Assembly: GCA_023457255.1 (NCBI GenBank)
Contig: JAEWMB010000026.1
Coordinates: 62,001-126,000 of the forward strand
Direction: 5' to 3'
DNA: 64,000 bases
DNA from: Bacillota bacterium
Lineage (GTDB): Bacteria > Bacillota > Clostridia > Lachnospirales > Lachnospiraceae
This document shows, piece by piece, positions 1 to 7,782 of the stretch (its first letter is position 1; every line of letters starts with the position of its first letter). The position numbers were made by a program, and so were the translations under genes. The notes below the pieces were generated by a model. That model saw only the letters and a program-made list of their open reading frames with translations, had not been told where the DNA came from and did not search any database.

Positions 1-910
1 AGCAATTGTAGATACTGGGATATGTCAGCATCCGGATTTTTTAAAAAATTGTAATCGCAAGATTTATTTTAAAGACTTTATTCATCAGAGGAATGGAATG
101 TACGATGACTGCGGCCATGGAACTCATGTTGCAGGAATTATCGGAGGAAGTGGCTATGCTTCTGGTGGTAAATATATGGGAGTGGCTCCAAACTGTAATC
201 TGATCATGGCGAAAACCTTAAATTATAAAGGAGATGGCAATATATCAGATGTACTCATAGCACTCGACTGGATTGTGAAGCATAAGGAGGAGCTTGGTAT
301 CCGAATTGTCAACTTATCTTTTGGTATGGGCAATAAAGAAATTAGTCAGGATGGGAGAAATTTAATTCAAGCAGTAGAAAATGTTTGGGATAATGGAATT
401 GTTGTGGTGGCAGCGGCCGGGAATGGCGGACCGAATTTAGGCAGTGTCGCAGTACCAGGCAGTAGCAAAAAGATTATTACGGTAGGTGCGTCGGATGATA
501 ATATTGAGGTTGACTTAATGGGAAATCGTGCGAAAAATTACTCCGGAAGAGGCCCAACTTTTGAATGTATTAAGAAGCCGGATATAGTTGCACCAGCGAG
601 TAATATTATGAGTTGTGCACTTGCAAGGTCTTATGGGTCTGATATGTTTCGTGCGTTAAATATAAATCGCTTTACTACGGCTATGAAGGGCGGCAGGGAG
701 CGATACGGTAATTTCTATACTGAAAAAAGTGGAACTAGTATGGCAACTCCAATAGTAAGCGGGGCAATTGCGTTGCTTTTGTCGATTAGGCCAAATTTGA
801 CACCAAAAGAAGTAAAAATAAAGATACGGGATAGCTGTGTAAATCTTGGAGAACCCCAGAGTAAACAAGGATGGGGACTTTTAGATATTGAGAATTTATT
901 AAAAGCTTAA
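1..910 (+). CDS. S8 family subtilisin-like serine peptidase (5' truncated by window edge)
   Basis: The reading frame is open from base 2, so the gene begins outside the window; the first in-frame ATG, at 98, lies inside the domain and is not the start. All three catalytic elements of the S8 family are visible: Asp in IVDTG (bases 5-19), His in GHGTHVAG just after base 98, and Ser in SGTSMATP near the C-terminus (around 727-750). The oxyanion-hole Asn sits in the AAAGNGGP stretch. Subtilisins hydrolyse peptide bonds. The missing N-terminus would show whether there is a signal peptide, so export cannot be judged. The gene ends with LLDIENLLKA and no C-terminal extension. No inhibitor or immunity gene is adjacent. 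Confidence 0.93.
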   Translation, partial: AIVDTGICQHPDFLKNCNRKIYFKDFIHQRNGMYDDCGHGTHVAGIIGGSGYASGGKYMGVAPNCNLIMAKTLNYKGDGNISDVLIALDWIVKHKEELGIRIVNLSFGMGNKEISQDGRNLIQAVENVWDNGIVVVAAAGNGGPNLGSVAVPGSSKKIITVGASDDNIEVDLMGNRAKNYSGRGPTFECIKKPDIVAPASNIMSCALARSYGSDMFRALNINRFTTAMKGGRERYGNFYTEKSGTSMATPIVSGAIALLLSIRPNLTPKEVKIKIRDSCVNLGEPQSKQGWGLLDIENLLKA

Positions 911-982
911 AATTGATAAATTATTTGACCTGGACACGTCGTTAAACTGTCTTTTTTCGTTGCAAAAAATTTCTTAAAGTAC

Positions 983-1013
983 TTGACTTAGAGCCAACTC
1001 TAGGACTTACAAT
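983..1013 (+). promoter_or_regulatory. MerR-type promoter with 19-bp spacer and dyad operator
   Basis: A -35 TTGACT (983-988) and a -10 TACAAT (1008-1013) are separated by 19 bp instead of 17. The spacer holds a perfect dyad, TAGAG-ccaa-CTCTA (989-1002). An over-long spacer with a central dyad is the hallmark of promoters activated by MerR-family regulators through DNA untwisting. The site resembles those of the aldehyde/thiol-responsive AdhR/NmlR branch. It precedes the aldo/keto reductase at 1121. No MerR gene lies in the window. Confidence 0.72.
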
Positions 1014-1120
1014 AAGAAGTAATAAGCTTTCTTTTGGTCTCAATATTGCTGCTTATTTTATAAAGAGGTTTCTAGAAGGATGATATAATGCGTAAGCAAA
1101 ACGCAGGATTGGAGGATTAC

Positions 1121-2236
1121 ATGGAATATAGAAGAATGGGGAATACCGGAGTTGAGATTTCAGCACTTGGTTTTGGTGCCATGAGACTTCCGGTATTAGA
1201 AGATGGTTCGATTCAGGAAGAAGAAGCAATTAAAATGATACGTCACGCAATTGACGAAGGGGTCAATTATGTAGATACCGCTTATCCTTATCATAAGGGC
1301 ATGAGTGAAGTATTAGTCGGTAAGGCTTTAAAAGATGGTTATCGAGAGAAAACATATGTAGCTTCAAAATGTCCGGTATGGGAAATAAAATGCCCGGAGG
1401 ATTTTGACCGAATCTTAGAGGAACAGTTAAATAAACTGCAAGTGGAGACGATTGATTTTTATCTTTTGCATGCGATTGGAAAAGAGCGGTTTGAAAATAT
1501 CATTCTTAAATTTGATTTAATTAAGAAGATGGAACAAGCAAAAGCGGATGGAAGGATACGATACATAGGTTTTTCCTTCCATGACAACGCAGAAGCTTTT
1601 CTTAACATTGTGGATAGTTATGATTCTTGGGATTTTTGTCAAATTCAAATGAATTATATTGATATTTATAACCAAGCTGCGATAGAAGGTATGGAGTATG
1701 CCGCATCGAAAGGGCTTGGAGTTATTGTTATGGAACCTTTGCTGGGTGGTAAGCTGGCAAATCCTCCCAAGAATGTCTTAGAGGCGTTAGGTAAGGAAAA
1801 AACGCCTGTGGAATGGGCATTGGATTTTTTGTGGGATCGAAAAGAGGTTAGCTTCTTGTTAAGCGGTATGAGTACAATGAAGCAAACTACGGATAATATT
1901 GAATACGCAGGCAGATCTGGGATTGGCATGTTAACCGATGACCAAAGAGAGAGGTATGCGAATGCAAAGCGTATTTATGATACAATGGCATTGGTATCTT
2001 GTACAAAGTGTGCTTATTGTATGCCTTGCCCTTTTGGCTTGGATATTCCAAAAACATTTGAAGCATATAATGCAACTGTGGCAAAAGGGATGAATATTGC
2101 AAAAGAAATCTACGAAGAAATTGAAAATAAGGCAGATACCTGCAGAAGTTGCAAAATGTGTGAAAAGGTTTGTCCACAAGCAATACCAATTAGTGATGTG
2201 ATGAAAAAAGTAGCAGCTTGCTTCTCGGGAGAATAA
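1121..2236 (+). CDS. Aldo/keto reductase with C-terminal ferredoxin-like [4Fe-4S] domain
   Basis: The protein has 371 residues. The N-terminal TIM-barrel carries the aldo/keto reductase tetrad: D52 and Y55 in the VDTAYPYH motif, K83 and H117 (YLLHAIG). The last 80 residues hold two Cys clusters, CTKCAYCMPCP (about 294-303) and CRSCKMCEKVCP (about 341-351), typical of a 2x[4Fe-4S] ferredoxin fold. Members reduce carbonyls with NAD(P)H; the clusters suggest electron exchange with a redox partner. I chose ATG 1121 because GGAGG lies 5 nt upstream and family members start MEYR.MG.TG; an in-frame ATG at 1088 also has a fair ribosome binding site. Only 2 nt separate the stop from the next gene. The MerR-type promoter upstream suggests induction by an electrophile or aldehyde; this is inference. 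Confidence 0.9.
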   Translation: MEYRRMGNTGVEISALGFGAMRLPVLEDGSIQEEEAIKMIRHAIDEGVNYVDTAYPYHKGMSEVLVGKALKDGYREKTYVASKCPVWEIKCPEDFDRILEEQLNKLQVETIDFYLLHAIGKERFENIILKFDLIKKMEQAKADGRIRYIGFSFHDNAEAFLNIVDSYDSWDFCQIQMNYIDIYNQAAIEGMEYAASKGLGVIVMEPLLGGKLANPPKNVLEALGKEKTPVEWALDFLWDRKEVSFLLSGMSTMKQTTDNIEYAGRSGIGMLTDDQRERYANAKRIYDTMALVSCTKCAYCMPCPFGLDIPKTFEAYNATVAKGMNIAKEIYEEIENKADTCRSCKMCEKVCPQAIPISDVMKKVAACFSGE

Positions 2237-2238
2237 AT

Positions 2239-2781
2239 ATGACAAAAACAAAACAACTGGTTTATAGTGCGGTATTTTTAATTTTAGGTGTGGTAATACC
2301 ACAGGCATTTCATTTTATTCCAATAGGTAATACGGGCAGTGTATTATTGCCTATGCATATCTCAGTATTACTGTGCGGGTTCTTTATGGGGCCATGGTGG
2401 GGAATACTTGTAGGCGGTATAACACCGGCACTCAGTTCTTTACTAACCGGAATGCCTCCAATGCAAAGATTGCCATTTATGGTAATTGAGTTGGCGGTCT
2501 ATGGACTTATGGCGGGTCTATGCTACCGTAACTTAAAAATAAAAGGAACGTTTTCTAAAATTTACTTGTCTTTGGTGATTGCTATGATAGCGGGAAGAGG
2601 AGTGTATGCGCTATCTTTGCTAGCTGCAACAAAGCTGCTGCATCTTCAGATGCTGGGGCCGGTTGCAGCAGTGAATGCGACGATACAAGGCATACCAGGG
2701 ATTCTTATTCAGTTGGTGTTGATACCTCCAATTGTTTATCAAGGTAGAAAGAGTGGTTTATTTTATGGATCAGAAAAATAA
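2239..2781 (+). CDS. ECF-type transporter substrate-binding (S) component, substrate unknown
   Basis: The product has 180 residues and about six hydrophobic segments. Short loops and Gly-rich helices (GPWWGILVGGITPALSSLL, followed by MQRLPFMVIELAVYGLMAGL) are typical of ECF S components, which bind a vitamin or cofactor precursor and dock on a shared EcfA/EcfA'/EcfT energy module. No ATPase or EcfT gene is nearby, so this would be a group II system sharing a distant module. ATG 2239 is preceded by GGGAGA. The gene sits 2 nt after the reductase and overlaps the next gene by 17 nt, so the three are almost certainly co-transcribed and the substrate is probably linked to the reductase or the DUF1893 protein. 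Substrate not recognised. Confidence 0.78.
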   Translation: MTKTKQLVYSAVFLILGVVIPQAFHFIPIGNTGSVLLPMHISVLLCGFFMGPWWGILVGGITPALSSLLTGMPPMQRLPFMVIELAVYGLMAGLCYRNLKIKGTFSKIYLSLVIAMIAGRGVYALSLLAATKLLHLQMLGPVAAVNATIQGIPGILIQLVLIPPIVYQGRKSGLFYGSEK

Positions 2782-3205
2782 AGTGACAGAAAAGCTAAAG
2801 GAAGGAGGCTATTCCCTCGTTTTATATAAGGAAGGGGAATGGTTTACGTCAGAAAAAAGAGGAATAGCACCAATTATGGAGCTTCTAAAAGAAAACAAAG
2901 AGTTACTAAGAGGTGCTTATGTTGCTGATAAAATAATAGGTAAGGCTGCAGCGATGTTACTAATTGAGGGTGGAATCACTTATCTTCATGCAGATATTAT
3001 CAGTGAGCATGCCATTGAAAGTTTGCAAAAGTCCAACATTGGATTTGAATATCAGGTTTTAGTTCCGTATATTGTTAATCGTACCGGAGATGGTATGTGT
3101 CCAATGGAAGAGACGGTACTAAATGTAACCGATACAAAAGAAGCATATGAATTATTACAGGAAAAGATAAAAAAAATGCAGGCAGCAATGCGGGTCCAAG
3201 ATTAG
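2765..3205 (+). CDS. DUF1893 family protein (deaminase-like fold)
   Basis: The protein has 146 residues and matches the DUF1893 pattern: YSLVLYKEG, a TSEKRGIAPIMELL segment, AYVADKIIGKAAAMLL and a terminal NRTGDGMCPMEETVL block. From family knowledge, the Thermotoga member TM1506 has a cytidine-deaminase-like fold, but no activity is established to my knowledge. The start at 2765 lies inside the preceding gene, which implies translational coupling; an in-frame start at 2732 would overlap further and is less likely. As the last gene of the MerR-type promoter unit, it may process the molecule imported by the S component. Function unknown. Confidence 0.82.
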   Translation: MDQKNKVTEKLKEGGYSLVLYKEGEWFTSEKRGIAPIMELLKENKELLRGAYVADKIIGKAAAMLLIEGGITYLHADIISEHAIESLQKSNIGFEYQVLVPYIVNRTGDGMCPMEETVLNVTDTKEAYELLQEKIKKMQAAMRVQD

Positions 3206-3233
3206 AATAATTGATAGATTAAGTACAATAAGA

Positions 3234-3295
3234 GCAAGCTTACTATTCGATAGATTGCATAAGCAATCAATAAGAATAGTAAGCTTGCCTTTTTG
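3234..3295 (+). terminator. Rho-independent terminator of the AKR-ECF-DUF1893 unit
   Basis: A 15-bp stem (GCAAGCTTACTATTC paired with its exact complement ending at 3288) encloses a second small hairpin (GATTGC-ataa-GCAATC) and is followed by TTTTTG. It ends the three-gene unit. Confidence 0.9.
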
Positions 3296-3639
3296 TTGTG
3301 ACAAGAGAAGTTCAGTAGGGTGTCTTTCTTGTTATTCTTTTTTATTTATTTCAAGATTAATTTGGTAGGTCAATTCATTGTTATGTAAAACAGGGTATAG
3401 TGAGTCAAAAAATGATAATAATAATAAGAGGTTTAAAAAGGCACTGCAGCAAGGAAAATCATTGTTATAAAATTATAAAAAGATAGCAAATTTTAAGAAG
3501 TTATTGCCTATTATTGTAAAATCATTCAAAAAATATAACAACGTACAAAAAGTGATCGGAAAATAGGAACTAATAGTACAATAGGATTAAAAATATAGAG
3601 AAAACTGTGAACTTAGTTGTAAAATATGCAATAAATATA
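3296..3639. other. Gene-free AT-rich stretch
   Basis: Very AT-rich, with no convincing reading frame, hairpin or repeat. It separates the terminator of the upstream operon from the cre-controlled promoter at 3640. Confidence 0.6.
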
Positions 3640-3687
3640 TTGTAAATAAGTTAGAAATTATGTATAATATATATGTAAGCGTTTACA
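3640..3687 (+). promoter_or_regulatory. SigA promoter with perfect cre (CcpA) box at the start point
   Basis: -35 TTGTAA (3640-3645), 17 bp, -10 TATAAT (3663-3668). Six bases downstream, 3674-3687 reads TGTAAGCGTTTACA, which fits every position of the CcpA cre consensus TGWAANCGNTNWCA and is nearly palindromic. A cre on the start point normally gives catabolite repression. It controls the membrane protein at 3719. Confidence 0.82.
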
Positions 3688-3718
3688 TTATATGGTAAGG
3701 TAGATTGGAGGAATTGCA

Positions 3719-4294
3719 ATGTCAAAAAGGAACAAAGATGATGAATGGAATAACTTAAGCCTTGACAAGAAAGCACCTAATATGAAAACATTAAATGTTG
3801 TATATCATGTGCTGTTAGTATTATCATTAGTTATCCCTATCATAATGCTGTTTAAGCTGATTTATATTGATTTATATCGTGGAGCAAGTGTACTTGACAG
3901 CCATATGCAATATTATCTATGGAACTCCTGGAAGTTACTCATTAGAATCTTTAAAGAAACAGCAGATGGTGGGTCATTTGTTATAATGGGGGCAATTCCA
4001 TTAGTAATCTGCCTAATAGGAATAATATTATCAATATCTAGTTTTCTGACAGGATTAAAGATGAAATTTGAGTGGAAACACGGTGAGAGCATTAGAAGGG
4101 CATTCAGTACAATTATTACTGGATTAGTATCTACAGTTTTAATCTTAAAAATTATTGATCCGTTCTTCAATTTAAAGAGTGGTTATTCTGACCAGCAATT
4201 GCATTTTAATCTAACAGTGTATATAAGTCTGGTGTTAGCTATTATTGGCAGAGTACTTGCTGAAAGATATTACAAATTAGTAAAAAGAATATAG
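3719..4294 (+). CDS. Hypothetical four-helix membrane protein, cre-controlled
   Basis: The 191-residue product is not recognised. A charged N-terminus of about 25 residues is followed by roughly four hydrophobic segments (about 27-49, 88-112, 128-148, 162-182) and a basic tail (YYKLVKRI), consistent with an integral membrane protein. No catalytic motif is visible. GGAGG lies 7 nt before ATG 3719. It stands alone between two terminators, behind a promoter with a perfect cre box at the start point, so expression should fall when preferred sugars are present. A role in using alternative carbon sources is an inference from that site only. Confidence 0.75.
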   Translation: MSKRNKDDEWNNLSLDKKAPNMKTLNVVYHVLLVLSLVIPIIMLFKLIYIDLYRGASVLDSHMQYYLWNSWKLLIRIFKETADGGSFVIMGAIPLVICLIGIILSISSFLTGLKMKFEWKHGESIRRAFSTIITGLVSTVLILKIIDPFFNLKSGYSDQQLHFNLTVYISLVLAIIGRVLAERYYKLVKRI

Positions 4295-4375
4295 ATACAG
4301 GAATATAGATACATAAGATAAAAAAATATGAAACGCTTTACACCTAAGTAATAAATAAAGGATCATTTTATAAGG

Positions 4376-4441
4376 CGGAGCAGATCTAAGGTTAAAAAGT
4401 CCGAAAGACTTTTTAAGATCTTTGATTTGTTCCGTTTTTTT
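4376..4441 (+). terminator. Terminator after the cre-controlled gene
   Basis: A strong inner hairpin (TTAAAAAGTC-cgaaa-GACTTTTTAA) sits inside a longer imperfect stem running from CGGAG to TTCCG, followed by seven T residues. Confidence 0.85.
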
Positions 4442-4543
4442 ATTAGAAAATAGCCATAGCATTCGATTTGGAAGTGAAATAAAAATTTAATTGTTATCAC
4501 TTATAGTTTCGTATATTTTAAGAATTTAGACGAGACAGTTTCC

Positions 4544-4572
4544 TTTACTGTTTCTCTAATAAGTGCTATAAT
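4544..4572 (+). promoter_or_regulatory. SigA-type promoter of the CBS-domain gene
   Basis: TTTACT (4544-4549), 17 bp, TATAAT (4567-4572), about 37 nt before the start codon at 4609. Confidence 0.65.
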
Positions 4573-4608
4573 CAGGATGATGTAAGACAAGCAGGAGGAA
4601 GCTATACG

Positions 4609-5031
4609 ATGAATATACTATTCTTCTTAACGCCCAAAATTGAGGTAGCGTATATCTTTGATACGTTTACGGTGAGACAAGCGCTTGAGACATTAAGGGA
4701 GCGAGGTTATTCTGCCATACCAATGATAGATAAGAATGGGAAATATATTGGAACAGTAACAGAAGGTGACCTTTTATGGTATGTACTAGAGCATAAGGAA
4801 GACAATCCTGAAAATTTTAATAAGGTGAAAATTAAACAAATTGTTCGTAGAAAAAACCATTCAGCGGTAAGAGCAGATAAGAAGATTGAAGAATTGGTTA
4901 ACTTAGTTATGAATCAAAATTTTGTGCCTGTATTAGATGATGACGACCGGTTCATTGGCATTGTAACCAGAAAGGCAATCATGCAATATTGTGCAGAGAC
5001 TATGATACCTAACACGCTTAGGGATAAATAA
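4609..5031 (+). CDS. Two-CBS-domain protein
   Basis: A protein of 140 residues made of little more than a tandem CBS pair. The first repeat is about residues 8-65 (GYSAIPMIDKNGKYIGTVTEGDLL) and the second about 75-130 (NFVPVLDDDDRFIGIVTRKAIM). CBS pairs bind adenine nucleotides (AMP, ATP, c-di-AMP) and act as energy or second-messenger sensors. There is no catalytic partner domain. An AGGAGG lies 9 nt before ATG. The gene has its own promoter and a terminator right after it, so it is monocistronic. The partner and ligand cannot be told from sequence. Confidence 0.9.
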   Translation: MNILFFLTPKIEVAYIFDTFTVRQALETLRERGYSAIPMIDKNGKYIGTVTEGDLLWYVLEHKEDNPENFNKVKIKQIVRRKNHSAVRADKKIEELVNLVMNQNFVPVLDDDDRFIGIVTRKAIMQYCAETMIPNTLRDK

Positions 5032-5055
5032 AAATCTGCAGCTTTGATGGCATTA

Positions 5056-5081
5056 GAAAGCCTGATTTTCAGGCTTTCTTT
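5056..5081 (+). terminator. Terminator between the CBS gene and the alpha-galactosidase
   Basis: Perfect 10-bp stem GAAAGCCTGA-ttt-TCAGGCTTTC followed by a short T run. It lies between the CBS stop and the galactosidase ribosome binding site, which argues against the in-frame upstream start at 5044. Confidence 0.75.
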
Positions 5082-5106
5082 GTACATATATATTCAGGAG
5101 GAGAAT

Positions 5107-7296
5107 ATGGGGATTATATATTATGAGCAGGAACATATTTTTAAACTAGATACCCCGAATACGACTTATATGATCGGGCTCATCGATGAGGAACAATTTA
5201 TTGGACATGTGTATTACGGTAAGAAATTAAAAGATAAGAATTTAAGTTTTTGGAAACAACTGCTGATGGGGCCGCTTCCATCCCGCAGAAACAGAGAGCG
5301 TGTTTCTTTTATGGATTCATTTCCACAGGAATATCCGACGCACGGAATAGGTGACTTCAGACAATCGGCATTGGAGGTTAAAACCGTATCCGGGCATCGT
5401 GCGGTCGGCATTACATATAAAAGTCATCAAATTTATTCCGGGAAACATAGACTGCCCGGTTTACCTGCTACCTTTGGTAGTGAGGATAATTGTACTACTC
5501 TTGAAATATTGTGTGAGGATAAGCATTTAAACCTTGAGATAGTACTCTCCTATACTGTCTTTGAGCGTGTGGATGCAGTTACAAGGAATGTGAGAATAAA
5601 AAATCAATCGAAAGACTCCATTTTGCTTACGAAGGCATTGTCCCTGTCCTTTGATTTACCGGATAAGGGATATGAACTAATCACCCTCCATGGTTCCTGG
5701 GCACGAGAAAGACAGATAGAGCGCAGAGCAATCGGCCATGGTATTCAAGGTGTGTCTAGTATTCGTGGTGAATCCGGTCATCAAGAACATCCATTTATGG
5801 CGATAGTTTCGGAAAATACAACAGAGGATTCGGGTGAAGCATATGGAGTAAATTTTGTATATTCCGGAAACTTTACAGCATTGGCAGAACGCAACCAATT
5901 TGATTTAATAAGGATTCAGATGGGAATTAATCCTGTCGAATTTGAGTGGGAATTAAAAGAAAAGGAAGAGTTTGTTACTCCGGAGGCGGTTCTGGTGTAT
6001 TCTGCACAAGGAATCGGTGCAATGTCAAGGACCTATCATGACCTCTATCGAAACCACTTAATTCGAGGGGAGTACAAAGATAAGAAAAGACCGATATTAA
6101 TTAACAATTGGGAAGCAACTTACTTTAATTTTACGACGGATAAGCTGCTTAATATAGCAAGAAATGCTTCGAGGCTTGGTATTGAAATGTTAGTAATGGA
6201 TGATGGCTGGTTTGGTAAGAGAAACAATGACGATTGTGCACTGGGCGATTGGGTTGTCAATGAAGATAAGCTGCCTGGCGGTTTAGAGTATTTGGTTCAC
6301 GAGGTAAACAAACTCGGAATGAAATTTGGTATCTGGTTTGAACCTGAGATGATATCTCCTGATTCAGACCTCTATCGAAATCATCCGGATTGGGCAATTC
6401 AGATTCCAAACAGAGAGCCAAGTCAGTGCAGGCAGCAATTTGTTCTTGACTATTCCAGGAAAGAAGTACGTGACTATATTTATCAGAAAATAAGTAAGAT
6501 TTTACATAGTGCTAATATTGAATATGTCAAGTGGGATATGAATCGACCTCTTTGTGACCTTGGAAGCTATTCCTTAGAAGCAAAGAATCAAGGTGAATTA
6601 AGTCATCGCTATGTTCTTGGTGTATATGAAGTACAGGAGAGATTGATTACTGAATTCCCTCATTTATTACTGGAAAACTGTTCCGGAGGCGGTGCAAGAT
6701 TTGACCCCGGAATGTTATATTATAGCCCGCAAATATGGTGTTCGGATGATACGGATGCGGTGGAGAGACTAAAGATTCAAAGAGGTACCGCTTTGATATA
6801 TCCACTTTCTTGTATTGGTGCCCATGTGAGTGATTGTCCGAACCACACGGTTGGCCGTATTACTCCGTTTGAGACCAGAGGGCATGTTGCACTTGCCGGA
6901 ACCTTTGGTTATGAACTTGATGTAACGAAAATATCAGTAGAAGACCAGGAAATGATTCCAAAACAGGTAGCGCTCTATCATAAATACAATGATCTTGTTC
7001 GGAGCGGCGACTATTACCGAATAGCCTCTGTTCTTGATGATTCCGGCAGGGATTGCTATATGGTAGTGGCAAAGGACAAATCGGAAGCCTTGGTAACTTA
7101 TGTACAAGTGTTCGCACGTCCTAACTTTCAATCCTATCGGATTTATCTAAAAGGTCTTGAACCGGATGCCCTGTACACTTGGGAAGGAACAGATTTTATC
7201 CAAACGGGAGAAGCTTATATGCAGGCTGGTATCGATATTACCGGTCTATGGGGGGATTATAAGTCCATGTTAATTCATCTGCTGCGGGTAGAATAG
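5107..7296 (+). CDS. Alpha-galactosidase, glycoside hydrolase family 36
   Basis: The enzyme has 729 residues, the usual length of tetrameric bacterial GH36 enzymes. An N-terminal beta-sandwich (about 1-330) precedes the TIM barrel, which shows EMLVMDDGWFG, GIWFEPEMISPDSDLY, the nucleophile Asp477 in KWDMNR and the acid/base Asp in WCSDDTDA (D547). A small C-terminal beta domain follows. It removes terminal alpha-1,6-galactose from melibiose, raffinose or galactomannan. No signal peptide is seen, so it probably acts in the cytoplasm on imported oligosaccharides. ATG 5107 has an AGGAGG 5 nt upstream; the upstream in-frame TTG at 5044 would place the terminator hairpin inside the gene. No transporter or regulator is adjacent. 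Confidence 0.96.
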   Translation: MGIIYYEQEHIFKLDTPNTTYMIGLIDEEQFIGHVYYGKKLKDKNLSFWKQLLMGPLPSRRNRERVSFMDSFPQEYPTHGIGDFRQSALEVKTVSGHRAVGITYKSHQIYSGKHRLPGLPATFGSEDNCTTLEILCEDKHLNLEIVLSYTVFERVDAVTRNVRIKNQSKDSILLTKALSLSFDLPDKGYELITLHGSWARERQIERRAIGHGIQGVSSIRGESGHQEHPFMAIVSENTTEDSGEAYGVNFVYSGNFTALAERNQFDLIRIQMGINPVEFEWELKEKEEFVTPEAVLVYSAQGIGAMSRTYHDLYRNHLIRGEYKDKKRPILINNWEATYFNFTTDKLLNIARNASRLGIEMLVMDDGWFGKRNNDDCALGDWVVNEDKLPGGLEYLVHEVNKLGMKFGIWFEPEMISPDSDLYRNHPDWAIQIPNREPSQCRQQFVLDYSRKEVRDYIYQKISKILHSANIEYVKWDMNRPLCDLGSYSLEAKNQGELSHRYVLGVYEVQERLITEFPHLLLENCSGGGARFDPGMLYYSPQIWCSDDTDAVERLKIQRGTALIYPLSCIGAHVSDCPNHTVGRITPFETRGHVALAGTFGYELDVTKISVEDQEMIPKQVALYHKYNDLVRSGDYYRIASVLDDSGRDCYMVVAKDKSEALVTYVQVFARPNFQSYRIYLKGLEPDALYTWEGTDFIQTGEAYMQAGIDITGLWGDYKSMLIHLLRVE

Positions 7297-7343
7297 AGAA
7301 AGAGGAATTGCATAATTATGCAATTCCTCTTTCTCTATTCTAC
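7288..7343. terminator. 56-bp perfect palindrome overlapping the galactosidase stop codon
   Basis: Each half of 28 bases (GTAGAATAGAG...) is the exact reverse complement of the other, with the centre at CATAATTATG. The TAG stop (7294-7296) lies inside the left arm. There is no U-run after the stem, so it may act as a transcript 3'-end stabiliser or a weak two-way terminator. Confidence 0.7.
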
Positions 7344-7665
7344 TTCATAATATTCCTGTTTTTATGGAGACGGCAAAGGATTCTAAAAACCATAGAATAC
7401 AAACAATTAGAGCTGCTATTAGTTGGAAATTATAGTAATTAATTTTGAATCTCACTAGTTTTATAAAAAAAATAAAAAAATTTTTTGAGTATTTTTTAAA
7501 ATGGATCAGAGAATATCGGAAAACAATGTGAAGTACTGATTTATAAGGAATTTCAGGTATAGTATAAGTAAATTTAGTAGTTAGTAAAACCTCTACTTTT
7601 TTAAAAAAGTCAAAAATCATAGGTTAAAGTAACAGTAATACTAAGAAAGGAGTTTAATATTACTC
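7344..7665. other. Gene-free AT-rich stretch
   Basis: Contains long A and T runs and no convincing gene. Reading frames on the minus strand here are low-complexity. Confidence 0.55.
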
Positions 7666-7694
7666 TTGCATTTTTTTTTTTCATCATGTATACT
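7666..7694 (+). promoter_or_regulatory. Promoter of the polyamine operon
   Basis: TTGCAT (7666-7671), 17 bp containing an uninterrupted T tract, then TATACT (7689-7694). The T tract may bend the promoter. It lies 89 nt before the decarboxylase start. Confidence 0.65.
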
Positions 7695-7782
7695 AAATCG
7701 ACGCATGGGGAAACATGGAAGGGATCTACTAGTATTTTCATGGAATTCTTTGTTATGACAAAAGGAAGGATGTAGGAGAAGT

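Noticed and set aside
4328..4343. Second cre-like site, TGAAACGCTTTACA
   Set aside because: The central CG is one base out of register with the cre consensus, and it lies after the gene, next to the terminator.
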